The notes under the pieces: model-generated
Database searches by the model: none
What the model was told of the DNA's origin: nothing
The model's input: the letters and a program-made list of their open reading frames with translations, nothing else
Shown here: in pieces, positions 41,865 through 50,868 of the stretch
Numbering within the stretch: the first letter of the stretch is position 1
How the letters are laid out: each line of letters opens with the position of its first letter
Made by a program: the position numbers and the translations under genes
Source: Eubacteriales bacterium
Lineage (GTDB): Bacteria; Bacillota; Clostridia; Oscillospirales; Oscillospiraceae
Direction of reading: 5' to 3'
Assembly: GCA_030531505.1 (NCBI GenBank)
Contig: JAUNNH010000010.1
Coordinates: forward strand, 17,017-81,016
DNA length: 64,000 bases

Positions 41865-41886
41865 GCTTCGTGTTGTGTGATACAAT
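41858..41886 (+). promoter_or_regulatory. Promoter for the alpha/beta hydrolase gene
   Basis: TTGTCA (41858-41863), 17-bp spacer, TACAAT (41881-41886), 27 bases before ATG 41914. Confidence 0.75.
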
Positions 41887-41913
41887 GAAGAAAAGCAGAG
41901 AGGGGGCGGCCGT

Positions 41914-42717
41914 ATGGGCGCGTTCAACGGACTTCTCCGGCTCCCGGATGGCGGGGAAATGGACTATATCCGCTTCGGGAGCGGAGAGAAAACGCTTGTC
42001 ATGATCCCCGGTGTCGGGGATGGGTTCAAGACCGTCAAGGGGACAGCACAGGCTTTTTCCATGCTGTACCGCAAGCTTGGTGCATCTTTTACGGTTTATG
42101 TGTTCAGCCGCCGCAGGGCCTTGCCGGAACCCTGCTCAACGCGGGAGATGGCGGACGATCTTGCGGCGGCTATGCGCCAACTGGGATTGTCTAACTGCTG
42201 CCTCCTTGGCGTGTCGCAGGGCGGGATGATCACCCAGTACCTCGCCATCGATCACCCGGAGCTGGCGGAACGGCTTATCTTGGCGGTCACATGCGGGCGG
42301 CCGAATGAGACGACACGGGGCGTCATCGGTCGCTGGCTGGAGATGGCGGAGGCCGGAGACTATAAAGGCATCCTGCTCGACACGGCGGAGCGCTCCTATT
42401 CCGAGGCGTATCTCCGGCGCAGCCGCGCGATGTATACGCTGCTCGGGACCTTCGGCAAGCCCAGGAGCTTCGAGCGCTTCCGGATCCAGGCGGAGTCCTG
42501 CCTCGCACACGACGCCTGGGAGGAACTGCCGCTCATCAGCTGCCCCACGCTTGTGATCGGCGCTACGGAGGACAAGATCGTGACGGGCGAAGCCTCGCGG
42601 GAACTTGCCGGGCGGATAAGCGATGCCAGACTCTGGATGTACGAGGGCCTGAGCCACGGTGCCTATGAGGAGGCCAAGGACTTTCAGGATCGTGTAGCAG
42701 CATTCTTCCTCGAATAA
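41914..42717 (+). CDS. Alpha/beta hydrolase
   Basis: A 267-residue hydrolase with the catalytic triad Ser101 (nucleophile elbow GVSQGG), Asp220 (ATEDKIV) and His248 (LSHGAYEE), plus the oxyanion-region PGVGDG. No signal peptide, so cytosolic. The fold covers esterases, lactonases, peroxidases and more, so the substrate cannot be named. It shares overlapping -35 boxes with thrH but is otherwise a monocistron ending in a strong hairpin. Confidence 0.85.
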   Translation: MGAFNGLLRLPDGGEMDYIRFGSGEKTLVMIPGVGDGFKTVKGTAQAFSMLYRKLGASFTVYVFSRRRALPEPCSTREMADDLAAAMRQLGLSNCCLLGVSQGGMITQYLAIDHPELAERLILAVTCGRPNETTRGVIGRWLEMAEAGDYKGILLDTAERSYSEAYLRRSRAMYTLLGTFGKPRSFERFRIQAESCLAHDAWEELPLISCPTLVIGATEDKIVTGEASRELAGRISDARLWMYEGLSHGAYEEAKDFQDRVAAFFLE

Positions 42718-42719
42718 AG

Positions 42720-42756
42720 AACAGGCTCTCCCGTGCGTGTTACGGGAGAGCCTGTT
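42720..42756. terminator. Bidirectional terminator
   Basis: Perfect 15-bp stem (42720-42734 with 42742-42756), between the hydrolase and the convergent ABC permease gene. Confidence 0.85.
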
Positions 42757-42763
42757 CGTATAA

Positions 42764-43417
42764 TCAGCGGATATCCAGCTGGAGGAAATGATGCTGTGAG
42801 CGGCGCAGCGCCAGCAGTGTTGCGAGCGCGTAGAAGACGATGCAGATAAGCAGAAAAACGAGCTTTGCGCCGAGGTTCGCCGGATCCGGTGTGTCGAGCA
42901 CATCCCGCCAAAACGGGAGCGCATAGCTTAAAACGACGTCGGCCGTAATGAGTGCGAAAAGCGCAGCGCTTGCGAGAACGAAGGGCGTCCCAACCCGGCT
43001 CACATCCTTGAAATGTGCGGGGAAGAAGATCAGGTGAAATACTCCGTAGAGAAGAAAGCCCTCCCCAAGCAAGGCGACATTGGCCTCCATCCCGGCGCCG
43101 TTGGCCGTGGAAATGAGCGCCCTGTGGACGATAATCATACCGCCTGCGAGCAGCAGGGAGAGAAGCTCCAACTCGACGGCAAAGCATATACGCGCTGTGA
43201 CAACGGCGCGCTTTTCCACCGGGAGCGTCAGCGTGAAGGTCACGTCATGGTTCTCTCGCGCGCTCATGCAGATGAAGAACAGGCCAAGCGTCATATAGAA
43301 AAAGGAGACTGTGTAGGGGTAGTTCGGGATCAGGATCAGCACGGCCAGACCGAGCATGATCCAGGCAGCGGGGTGCATGCAGAGTGTCCATTCTTTTTTC
43401 AGCAGTTTACCGAGCAT
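42764..43417 (-). CDS. ABC-2 type transporter permease
   Basis: A 217-residue protein with six membrane helices in the ABC-2 permease pattern (KLLKKEWTL at the cytosolic N-terminus, then ARENHDVTFTLTLPVEKRAVVTARI, the usual coupling region, in part). It starts 2 bases after the ATPase stop and forms an exporter with it. The operon order (regulator, ATPase, permease) is the YtrA/BcrA-like arrangement. Substrate unknown; such small exporters often handle peptides or drugs. Confidence 0.82.
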   Translation of the reverse strand: MLGKLLKKEWTLCMHPAAWIMLGLAVLILIPNYPYTVSFFYMTLGLFFICMSARENHDVTFTLTLPVEKRAVVTARICFAVELELLSLLLAGGMIIVHRALISTANGAGMEANVALLGEGFLLYGVFHLIFFPAHFKDVSRVGTPFVLASAALFALITADVVLSYALPFWRDVLDTPDPANLGAKLVFLLICIVFYALATLLALRRSQHHFLQLDIR

Positions 43418-43419
43418 CC

Positions 43420-44259
43420 TTAGGCCTCCTTTTCCAGATGGACCATGATCTCTTCCAGATTGACCGGACGTGCGGGCAGCGGCAGCTTTTCTGCATCCTC
43501 TGCCCGGATCAGCGCCGAGCAGCCCTCCTTGGTGCGGCGCGCGCCGATCAGCAGCGGGGAAGAGGCGAGAGGATCTTCCCGCCCGTATTCTACAAGCCGA
43601 TAAGAGGAAATGAAGTCTTTCAGACTGCTTGCAGCCTGAAGCTTTCCGCCGGCGAGATAGAGAATGTTGTCGGCGGTCTTGTCGAGGTCCGAGGTGATAT
43701 GCGTGGAGAAGAGGATGGTCTTGCCTTCGTCACAGAGCCGGAGAAAGATCTCCAGCAGCTCTTCGCGGGAGACCGGATCGAGGCCGCTTGTCGGCTCGTC
43801 GAGGATCAGCAGATCCGCGCCGTGCGAGAGGGCGAGGGCCAGCATGTATTTGATCTTCATGCCGTTGGAGAGCTTTTCCGGTGTCTTCTCCTCGTCGAGA
43901 CCAAAGAGTGACAGATAGCGCCGATAGACATCCTCATCCCAGCGCTCGTAGAAGGAACGGGTAATAGCCGTGATTTTCATGAGTTTTTGCTTGTTGTAAA
44001 AATTCATGCCGGCCGATACAAAGCCGATGCGCTGCTTGATTGCAAGCTCGTCCTCCCGGATGTCCTTCCCCCAGAAGCGGATCTCTCCGCCGTCCGGCGC
44101 GAGGAAGGAAAGCAGCGAGTGGAGCGTGGTGGTCTTGCCGGCGCCGTTGCGGCCGATAAAGCCGGTGATCCGGCCCCCCTCGAGGGAAAAACTCACATGC
44201 TCGAGCGTAAAACCGGGATAGCGTTTGACGAGGTCCCGGACCTCCAGAATCGTGTTCAT
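43420..44259 (-). CDS. ABC transporter ATP-binding protein (exporter type)
   Basis: A 279-residue ATPase with Walker A GRNGAGKTT (about 36-44), a variant signature LSNGM (standard LSGGQ) and Walker B LLILDEPTSGLDP, in the CcmA/BcrA-like class with no membrane domain of its own. It pairs with the ABC-2 permease encoded next. Its start overlaps the stop of the upstream regulator (ATGA), so all three are translated from one message. Confidence 0.9.
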   Translation of the reverse strand: MNTILEVRDLVKRYPGFTLEHVSFSLEGGRITGFIGRNGAGKTTTLHSLLSFLAPDGGEIRFWGKDIREDELAIKQRIGFVSAGMNFYNKQKLMKITAITRSFYERWDEDVYRRYLSLFGLDEEKTPEKLSNGMKIKYMLALALSHGADLLILDEPTSGLDPVSREELLEIFLRLCDEGKTILFSTHITSDLDKTADNILYLAGGKLQAASSLKDFISSYRLVEYGREDPLASSPLLIGARRTKEGCSALIRAEDAEKLPLPARPVNLEEIMVHLEKEA

Positions 44260-44669
44260 CGTTTCTCCTCCTGCAGCTTTTGCGCGACCTCGAGAAAGAA
44301 GTCGGCACGGACCAGGGCAAGGCCCTGGTTGATATCGCCCAGCAGCATCAGATCGTCGCCGGGCTGGATATGGAAGATCCTCCGCGCCTTGACGGGGATC
44401 ACGATCTGGCCCTTGTCACCGACGGTGACGGTGCCGAAGACGAATTTCCCCTGCGGCGGGACGCAATCCCCGGTGAGGGAGGTGTGCAGCAGATCGTCCA
44501 GATTGACGTTGAAGAGCTCGGCGAGCCGATCGGCGTGCTGGATATCAGGCGCGCTCTCGCCGCTTTCCCACTTGGCGACGGTCTGGCGGCTCACGCCGAT
44601 CTTTTCCGCCAGCGCCTCCTGCGAGAGCCCCGCTCGCTTTCGAAGACGGATGAGATTCTGAGAAATCAT
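44256..44669 (-). CDS. XRE helix-turn-helix / AbrB-domain fusion regulator
   Basis: A 137-residue regulator. Residues 1-60 are an XRE helix-turn-helix (LRKRAGLSQEALAEKIGVSRQ, WESGESAPD), a short linker follows, and from about 80 comes an AbrB/SpoVT-like swapped-hairpin domain (VGDKGQIVIPVKARRIFHI). Two DNA-binding modules in one chain suggest a regulator that reads two half-sites or oligomerises through AbrB. It heads the ABC exporter operon and likely controls it. Start 44669 follows AGGTGGG; an in-frame start at 44723 is blocked by the promoter. Confidence 0.88.
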   Translation of the reverse strand: MISQNLIRLRKRAGLSQEALAEKIGVSRQTVAKWESGESAPDIQHADRLAELFNVNLDDLLHTSLTGDCVPPQGKFVFGTVTVGDKGQIVIPVKARRIFHIQPGDDLMLLGDINQGLALVRADFFLEVAQKLQEEKR

Positions 44670-44691
44670 ACTTTTCCCACCTTTCGTAAAG

Positions 44692-44700
44692 AGTATAGCA
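44692..44700 (-). promoter_or_regulatory. Extended -10 promoter for the regulator/exporter operon
   Basis: Minus-strand TGC-TATACT (44692-44700) 23 bases before ATG 44669. No good -35 hexamer at 17 bp, so this depends on the extended -10. Confidence 0.5.
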
Positions 44701-44801
44701 TACCCGCTGCAAAACACCAGCAAGCATTGCGAACATTTCGGCGTGTCTGATGTAAAAAAACGTGGAATAGGCGCATGCGATCAGAATGCTGTCGACGCCG
44801 C

Positions 44802-44830
44802 TTGTTTTCTGTATGCGGGCTTGGTATAAT
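44802..44830 (+). promoter_or_regulatory. Promoter for the peptidoglycan-binding protein gene
   Basis: TTGTTT (44802-44807), 17-bp spacer, consensus TATAAT (44825-44830). Confidence 0.75.
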
Positions 44831-44924
44831 ATTTATACAGCCGGATGTTCACGCAGCGTGTTCAGCGGCAGAGGGCCGTGCGGCTTTGGGCGGCACGATA
44901 CGACAGGAAAAGGAGAAGCGGACC

Positions 44925-45896
44925 ATGAAACGCATCGCATCGCTTCTGCTGACTATTGCGTTGCTGCTGTCGCTCTGTGTTTTCGGAGCCGCGGCGGACG
45001 CGGAGGGGACCCCGATCACTGAGGAAAACGGCTTTCATTTTGTGGAGCCGCACGCTTACAAGGGACAGAGAAACGGCCTGAAAGAGAAAGCGGGCGCGAA
45101 GGATTCCCGGGTCGAATGCTCGACGTACATAGCGACTATGGAAAAGCCGACGATCACCCGCAGTCTCCCCGACCGCGAGGGCTATGTGACCTATACGGTG
45201 AAGTATACACTGAAATCAGGCGCTGAATTTGAGGGCCCCAAAAAAGTCAAGGATTGGGGTATAACTGTAAATACTCACGAATTTTGTGTGTTAGACCAAT
45301 ACACGGGACAGAGAATAAAACTGGGAGATACGGCTACCAAGGGAGATGAAACCAAAAAGTCTTCCGAGAAAACTGAACTCTATGTGGATGGCGAACTGGT
45401 CACGATTTCCAGCAATAAGAGAGTTAAAGTAAAATGGGGAGACTATTCATGGATAGAGTATGAGGATTCCTGGTTCGGGACGACTGAGTTGACAGTACAG
45501 ATGAGAATCCGTCTTCGTGTCCCCGCAGATTACGATGGACTGGTGATCGGCATGAATCCGAGGTGGGTTACGGAAGGCAAGCATCGGGAGAAGGACGAGT
45601 ACAATAACGACGTCGAGTATTGGGACGACTTTGAAAACATCGAGGACTGGGAGTTCATCCGCTTGAGCGACTGGGCCGAGTTCGAGGAGCTGAAGCGCGA
45701 CAGCGAGGGGGATTCGGTCAAGACCCTGCAGCGGGCCCTGAGGGATCTGGGCTACCTGAGCGGGAAGATCACCGGCAAGTTTGACAAGAACACCGAGAAG
45801 GCGCTGCGCGTGTTCCAGAAGGAGCATGAACTGCCGAAGACCGGCGTTCTGGATGAGGCGAACTGGCTGGCCATTGAGGCGGCGCTCGGCGGCTAA
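44925..45896 (+). CDS. Secreted peptidoglycan-binding domain protein
   Basis: A 323-residue protein with a signal peptide (MKRIASLLLTIALLL..., cut near AAADA) and a C-terminal PG_binding_1 domain (about 262-320: VKTLQRALRDLGYLSGKITG, TEKALRVFQKEHEL), which attaches to the cell wall. The middle 200 residues are beta-rich and unassigned. The stretch at about 45240-45480 is visibly more AT-rich than neighbours (ACTGTAAATACTCACGAA-like composition), hinting at a separately acquired segment. RBS AAGGAG; start at 44925 chosen over the open frame to 44775, which lies in the promoter. Confidence 0.82.
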   Translation: MKRIASLLLTIALLLSLCVFGAAADAEGTPITEENGFHFVEPHAYKGQRNGLKEKAGAKDSRVECSTYIATMEKPTITRSLPDREGYVTYTVKYTLKSGAEFEGPKKVKDWGITVNTHEFCVLDQYTGQRIKLGDTATKGDETKKSSEKTELYVDGELVTISSNKRVKVKWGDYSWIEYEDSWFGTTELTVQMRIRLRVPADYDGLVIGMNPRWVTEGKHREKDEYNNDVEYWDDFENIEDWEFIRLSDWAEFEELKRDSEGDSVKTLQRALRDLGYLSGKITGKFDKNTEKALRVFQKEHELPKTGVLDEANWLAIEAALGG

Positions 45897-45964
45897 GGCG
45901 AGAAAGCAGAAAAACGGCCGCCCCGGATCACATTTGAACAGCCCCAGTAAAAACGGACAATAGA

Positions 45965-46010
45965 CAAAGCGCCCCCTATGTAGGAAAATAACTACATAGG
46001 GGGCGCTTTG
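45965..46010. terminator. Bidirectional terminator
   Basis: Perfect 19-bp stem (45965-45983 with 45992-46010) between the peptidoglycan-binding gene and ackA. Confidence 0.9.
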
Positions 46011-46023
46011 CAATTGAAAAAAC

Positions 46024-47220
46024 TCAGCCGACGATATCGCGGGTATCGCGGGCGATGACCAGCTCCTCGTTGGTGGGGATGACGAAGACCTTGACCTTGG
46101 AGTCGGGGGTGGAGATCATGACATCCTCGCCGCGCTTGGCGTTGGCCGCCTCATCGATGGTGACGCCGAGATAGCCGAAGTAATCGCAGATGCCCTTGCG
46201 GGTTTCCTTGCTGTTCTCGCCGACACCGGCCGTGAACACGATTGCGTCCACACCGTTCATCGCGGCTACATAGGAGCCGGCGACCTTGGCCACCCAGTAG
46301 TTGAACATGTCGAGTGCCAGCTTGGCCTGGTCGATGCCCTCGCCCGCGGCCTTGTCCAGATCGCGGAAGTCGGAGGAGACGCCGGAGACGCCGAGCACGC
46401 CGGACTTCTTGTTGAGAATGTTCAGCATCTCGTCGATGTTGTAGCCGTACTTGTTCATGATGAACTGGATGACGCCCGCGTCCAGATCGCCGCAGCGGGT
46501 GCCCATCGGCAGACCGACCAGCGGGGTGAAGCCCATGGAGGTGTCGACGCTCTTGCCATGATCGACCGCGGCGATGGAGGAGCCGTTGCCCATGTGGCAG
46601 GTGATGATCTTCAGCTCTTCAATGGGCTTGCCCATGAGCTCGGCGCAGCGGGCGGAGACATAGCGGTGGGAGGTGCCGTGGAAGCCGTAGCGGCGGATGC
46701 CGTCCTTCTTGTAGTACTCGTAAGGAACCGCGTACATATAGGCCTTGGCGGGCATGGTCTGATGGAAGGCGGTGTCGAACACGGCGACCATCGGGACATC
46801 GCCCATGACGGTGCGGCAGGCGTTGATGCCGGTGATGTTGGCGGGGTTGTGCAGCGGGGCAAAGGGGATGCACTCCTCAATCGCCTTCATGACGTCGTCG
46901 TTGATGAGCACGGAGCTTGCGAATTTCTCGCCGCCGTGGACGACGCGATGGCCGACCGCGTCGATCTCTTTCATGGAGGCGACCACGCCGTACTCGGCGC
47001 TGGTGAGCTTGTCGATAACAGCAGCGATGGCCTCGGAGTGGGTAGGCATGGGCAGATCCTCGTTGAAGACGGGCTTGCCGCCGACCAGTGGGCTGTGCTT
47101 CAGATGGCCGTCGATGCCGATGCGCTCGCAGAGACCCTTGGCCAGAACCTCTTCGGTCTCCATATCGATGAGCTGATACTTGAGCGAAGAGCTGCCGGCG
47201 TTGATGACAAGAATTTTCAT
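46024..47220 (-). CDS. ackA: Acetate kinase
   Basis: Interconverts acetyl phosphate plus ADP with acetate plus ATP, the last ATP-yielding step of acetate fermentation. The 398-residue protein has the ASKHA-family signatures [14 protein letters not shown] at the N-terminus, the [17 protein letters not shown] nucleotide loop, MGTRCGDLD and [10 protein letters not shown]. Standard length. RBS AAAGGA. The pta gene is not adjacent. It is divergent from tmcAL, which uses acetate directly. Confidence 0.96.
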   Translation of the reverse strand: MKILVINAGSSSLKYQLIDMETEEVLAKGLCERIGIDGHLKHSPLVGGKPVFNEDLPMPTHSEAIAAVIDKLTSAEYGVVASMKEIDAVGHRVVHGGEKFASSVLINDDVMKAIEECIPFAPLHNPANITGINACRTVMGDVPMVAVFDTAFHQTMPAKAYMYAVPYEYYKKDGIRRYGFHGTSHRYVSARCAELMGKPIEELKIITCHMGNGSSIAAVDHGKSVDTSMGFTPLVGLPMGTRCGDLDAGVIQFIMNKYGYNIDEMLNILNKKSGVLGVSGVSSDFRDLDKAAGEGIDQAKLALDMFNYWVAKVAGSYVAAMNGVDAIVFTAGVGENSKETRKGICDYFGYLGVTIDEAANAKRGEDVMISTPDSKVKVFVIPTNEELVIARDTRDIVG

Positions 47221-47238
47221 GGATTTGGTTCCTTTCTC

Positions 47239-47267
47239 TTGTAATGTATTGGGAAATCTAATAAAAT
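47239..47267 (+). promoter_or_regulatory. Promoter for tmcAL (overlapping a candidate ackA promoter)
   Basis: TTGTAA (47239-47244), 17-bp spacer, TAAAAT (47262-47267). On the minus strand TTGTAT (47286-47291), 17-bp spacer, TATTTT (47263-47268) would serve ackA; the two -10 boxes overlap. Confidence 0.5.
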
Positions 47268-47329
47268 ACCAACAGATTCATTCTAATACAAATATGAAAA
47301 AACGCAAGTACTTTTTCGGGAGGTCTCCT

Positions 47330-48526
47330 ATGCGCCTCGGCGTTGTCTGTGAATATAACCCCTTTCACAGGGGACATCTCTACCATCTCCGCGAGAGCCG
47401 GCGGGCGGTGGGAGAGGACGCGGCAGTCGTCTGCGTCATGTCCGGCGACTTTGTACAGCGCGGAGAAGCGGCAGTGTTTTCCAAATACGCACGGGCCGAG
47501 GCTGCCGTGGCCTGCGGGGCTGATCTTGTCGTGGAGCTGCCGCTGCCCTGGTGCCTCTCCTCGGCCGAGGGCTTTGCCCGCGGAGCGGTGGGTCTGCTCG
47601 GCGCCCTGGGTGTGGAGCGCCTTTGCTTCGGAAGCGAATCCGGAGAGACGGGCGCGATCGAGGAACTGGCCGCACTCGTGTGCAGCGAGGCTTTCCTGGA
47701 ATCAGTCAAGGCGCGGATGCGCGCGGACGGCACGCTCTCTTTCGCAGCTGCCAGAGAAGCGGCGGCGAGGGAACGGCTGGGGGAGACGGCAGAGCTGCTC
47801 GGACGACCGAACGACATCCTCGCCGTGGAGTACTGCAAAGCGATCCGGATGGGCGGTTACGCCATGCGGCCCTTTGCGGTAAAGCGCATTGGAAGCGGGC
47901 ACGACCGCAGCGAAGGCGAAGGACCGTGCTCCGCTTCAGAGCTGAGGCATCGTTTGTGCGCGGGTGAAAGTGTGGAGGGGGAGATCCCGCCGGAGGCGGA
48001 GCGTGTGTTCCGGCGCGAGAGCGAGCATGGCAGAGCGCTGCTTCGCCGGGACGCCCTGGAGCTTCCGATGCTCGCGCGGCTTCGCAGCTTGACAGAGGAG
48101 GATTTCCTCGCGTTGCCTGACGCGACTGACGGGCTTGGACAGCGCCTCTACCGAGCGGTGCAAGAGGAGCCTTGCCTTGACGCTATCCATGCCGCCGCAA
48201 GAACGAAACGCTATGCGCTCGCCCGTATCCGCCGTCTCTGCCTCTGTGCCTGCCTCGGTGTGAAGAAGGGCATGGCGGAGGGGGTGCCGCCCTATGCGCG
48301 CGTGCTCGCCGCGAACGAGCGGGGGCGAGCATCGCTTCGGGACATCTCCCGCTGCGCACAGATCCCGATCCTCACGAAACCGGCGGCAGTGCGGACACTG
48401 CCGGAGAACTGCGCGGCGCTTTTTTCACTCGGTGCGCAAGCGCACGATTTCTACGTACTGGGCCGTCCGGAGCAGACGGAGCGCCGGCCGGGCGAGGACT
48501 GGCGGACAGGACCCGCTTTGCTGTGA
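47330..48526 (+). CDS. tmcAL: tRNA(Met) cytidine acetate ligase
   Basis: TmcAL activates acetate with ATP and forms N4-acetylcytidine at the wobble base of elongator tRNA-Met, which keeps AUG and AUA reading accurate. The 398-residue protein opens with the nucleotidyltransferase motif GVVCEYNPFHRGHLYHL and includes VMSGDFVQRGE and the HDRSEG-like segment later on. The start at 47330 follows GGGAGG; the open frame extends to 47180, inside ackA and its promoter. Neighbour ackA handles the acetate pool. Confidence 0.92.
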   Translation: MRLGVVCEYNPFHRGHLYHLRESRRAVGEDAAVVCVMSGDFVQRGEAAVFSKYARAEAAVACGADLVVELPLPWCLSSAEGFARGAVGLLGALGVERLCFGSESGETGAIEELAALVCSEAFLESVKARMRADGTLSFAAAREAAARERLGETAELLGRPNDILAVEYCKAIRMGGYAMRPFAVKRIGSGHDRSEGEGPCSASELRHRLCAGESVEGEIPPEAERVFRRESEHGRALLRRDALELPMLARLRSLTEEDFLALPDATDGLGQRLYRAVQEEPCLDAIHAAARTKRYALARIRRLCLCACLGVKKGMAEGVPPYARVLAANERGRASLRDISRCAQIPILTKPAAVRTLPENCAALFSLGAQAHDFYVLGRPEQTERRPGEDWRTGPALL

Positions 48527-48529
48527 CGG

Positions 48530-48558
48530 TTTACAGGACACATGATATGTGATAAAAT
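48530..48558 (+). promoter_or_regulatory. Promoter for the prfA operon
   Basis: TTTACA (48530-48535), 17-bp spacer, TAAAAT (48553-48558). Confidence 0.7.
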
Positions 48559-48588
48559 AGCTTCCGATATGGAGAAACGGAGAGACCT

Positions 48589-49659
48589 ATGTTTGAGCGG
48601 CTGAAAGGGCTTACAAATCAATACGAGGAGCTTCTGCGCCGCATGGAGGAACCGGAGACCTACTCCGATCCCAAACTTTACGCCCGCTGCGAGCGGGAAG
48701 CGCGGGAACTGCAGCCGCTGGCGGCAGCCTATGCGGAATGGGAACGCACGGCGGCGGATATCGCTGCAGCGCAGGAGTTGCTGGACGATCCGGAGATGCG
48801 CGCTCTCGCGCAGGAGGAACTTGCTTCTGCCAGGGCCCGGAGAGAGAAGATAGAGCAGGAGATCCGGATCCTTTTACTGCCAAAGGACCCTAACGATGAA
48901 AAGAATGTCATCATGGAAATCCGCGGCGGCGTCGGCGGAGAAGAGGGGATGCTCTTTGCGGCGGATCTCTTCCGTATGTACAGTATGTACGCCGAGCGGA
49001 AGGGCTGGAAGCTCGAGATCGCCAACATCAGCGAGACGGAGCTCGGCGGCATCAAGGAGATCAGCGTTGTAATCGAGGGGGCGGGCGCCTGGTCCCGGCT
49101 CAAATTCGAAGCCGGCGGCCACCGTGTTCAGCGCGTTCCGGTTACGGAATCCGGCGGCCGCATCCACACCAGCGCTGCTACGGTCGCGGTGCTGCCCGAG
49201 GTGGAGGACGTCGATTTCAAGCTCGATCTGAACGACCTGCGAATCGATACCTATCGCTCCTCCGGCGCGGGTGGCCAGCACGTCAACAAGACCGAGAGCG
49301 CTATCCGCATCACCCATCTGCCCACCGGCCTTGTGGTCGAGTGCCAGGATGAGCGGAGCCAATATAAGAACAAGGACCGCGCCATGCAGATCCTGCGCGC
49401 CAAGCTCTATGAGCAGGAGCAGGCGAAGCAGGCCGCCGCTCTCGCGGCCGAACGCAAGAACCAGATCGGGTCGGGGGACCGCAGCGAGCGCATCCGCACC
49501 TATAACTTCCCGCAGAATCGGGTGACCGACCACCGACTCGAGGGGGAGAACAAGAACTTTAATCTCTCCGCGATCATCGACGGGGATCTGGACGCGCTGA
49601 TCGACGCGCTTGTGACGATGGATCAGGCGCGAAAACTGAAGGAACAGACAGGCGGTTAA
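48589..49659 (+). CDS. prfA: Peptide chain release factor 1
   Basis: Reads UAA and UAG stop codons and triggers peptide release. 356 residues, with the GGQ catalytic loop ([11 protein letters not shown], about 226-236) and the RF1-specific codon-recognition motif PVT ([13 protein letters not shown]), which distinguishes it from RF2 (SPF). Full-length. The next gene starts directly after the stop (TAA-ATG), so this is the head of an operon with tsaC-coaE and the M18 peptidase. No prmC lies next to it. Confidence 0.97.
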   Translation: MFERLKGLTNQYEELLRRMEEPETYSDPKLYARCEREARELQPLAAAYAEWERTAADIAAAQELLDDPEMRALAQEELASARARREKIEQEIRILLLPKDPNDEKNVIMEIRGGVGGEEGMLFAADLFRMYSMYAERKGWKLEIANISETELGGIKEISVVIEGAGAWSRLKFEAGGHRVQRVPVTESGGRIHTSAATVAVLPEVEDVDFKLDLNDLRIDTYRSSGAGGQHVNKTESAIRITHLPTGLVVECQDERSQYKNKDRAMQILRAKLYEQEQAKQAAALAAERKNQIGSGDRSERIRTYNFPQNRVTDHRLEGENKNFNLSAIIDGDLDALIDALVTMDQARKLKEQTGG

Positions 49660-50868
49660 ATGAAGACCCAATGGATACAGGAAGATAATCTGACGATTGC
49701 AGCCGGACTCCTGCGTGAGGGAGAGCTCGCGGCTGTCCCGACGGAGACGGTATATGGGCTAGCCGGCAACGGTCTGGATGAAAAGGCCGTGGAAGAAATC
49801 TACGAGGTCAAGGGCCGCCCGGCGGTAAAACCGCTCTCGCTGATGGTGCCGGGCCGTGAGGCCATGGACAGCTACTGTGAGGATGTGCCGCCGCAGGCGC
49901 GCTTTCTGGCAGAACGCTTCTGGCCGGGACCGCTGACCATCGTGCTCAAGGCGAAGGGCCTGGTGCCGGCGATCGTGCGCGCGGGCGGGGAGACAGTTGG
50001 CCTGCGCTGCCCGGACCATCCGCTGACGCTGCGTCTCCTGCGGGAGGCCGGCGTGCCCTTTGCGGCACCTTCGGCCAATCCATCAGGCGAACCGAGCCCG
50101 AAGACGGCGGAAGAAGTTGCGCGCTATTTTGACGGGCAGATCGCCGCCATCGTGGACGGCGGACCCTGTGGTCTCGGCCGGGAATCCACCCTGCTCGACA
50201 TGTCGCGTACGCCCTATCGCATTCTGCGGCAGGGTGCCCTGCCGGAGGCAGAGATAGCCGCGGCTCTTGCGGAGAAGCTCAAGCTGATCGGAATCACCGG
50301 GCCCTCCGGCTCCGGCAAAACGAGCGCTCTGAAGGAGATTGAACGGCAGGGCGGGCTTGTGCTCGACTGCGACGCGGTGTATCACGAGCTGCTGGAGAGT
50401 GATGAGGAGCTGCTGGAAGAACTCTCGGATGCTTTCCCCGGCACCGTTAAGGACGGATGCCTGGATCGCGCCGCGCTCGCGCGGATCGTGTTTGCGGATC
50501 CCGCGGCGCTCCGTGCGCTCAACGCGCTCACGCACCGCCATATCTCCGCTGAGATCGAGCGGCGTCTTCGCGCCTGGGCAATGGCGGGCGGAACGCTCGC
50601 GGCGGTGGACGCGATTGAGCTGATCGGCAGCGGCCTTGCCGCGCGCTGTACCGCGACCGTGGCTGTGCTCGCGGAAAAGGAGACGCGTATCCAGCGCATC
50701 ATGGTGCGTGACAGGCTCTCGCGCGAGGACGCGGAGCGGCGCGTGAAGGCCCAGCAGAGCGATGAGTACTTTATCGAAAACTGCGATTACTGTCTCCGCA
50801 ACGACGGAGAGCAGAGCAGCTTTATACACGCATTTCAAAGATTGTTGAAGGAGATTGCACATGAGTGA
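49660..50868 (+). CDS. Threonylcarbamoyl-AMP synthase fused to dephospho-CoA kinase
   Basis: A 402-residue two-enzyme fusion. Residues 1-205 are a TsaC/YrdC domain (GELAAVPTETVYGLAG, KGRPAVKPL, the SANPSGEPSP motif), which makes threonylcarbamoyl-AMP for the t6A37 tRNA modification. Residues 209-402 are a CoaE domain with P-loop GPSGSGKT (213-220), the DCDAVYHELL motif and late QQSDEYF region, which phosphorylates dephospho-CoA in the last step of CoA synthesis. There is only a few-residue join. Both halves look complete; the frame is continuous. The M18 gene starts 8 bases before its stop. Confidence 0.92.
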   Translation: MKTQWIQEDNLTIAAGLLREGELAAVPTETVYGLAGNGLDEKAVEEIYEVKGRPAVKPLSLMVPGREAMDSYCEDVPPQARFLAERFWPGPLTIVLKAKGLVPAIVRAGGETVGLRCPDHPLTLRLLREAGVPFAAPSANPSGEPSPKTAEEVARYFDGQIAAIVDGGPCGLGRESTLLDMSRTPYRILRQGALPEAEIAAALAEKLKLIGITGPSGSGKTSALKEIERQGGLVLDCDAVYHELLESDEELLEELSDAFPGTVKDGCLDRAALARIVFADPAALRALNALTHRHISAEIERRLRAWAMAGGTLAAVDAIELIGSGLAARCTATVAVLAEKETRIQRIMVRDRLSREDAERRVKAQQSDEYFIENCDYCLRNDGEQSSFIHAFQRLLKEIAHE

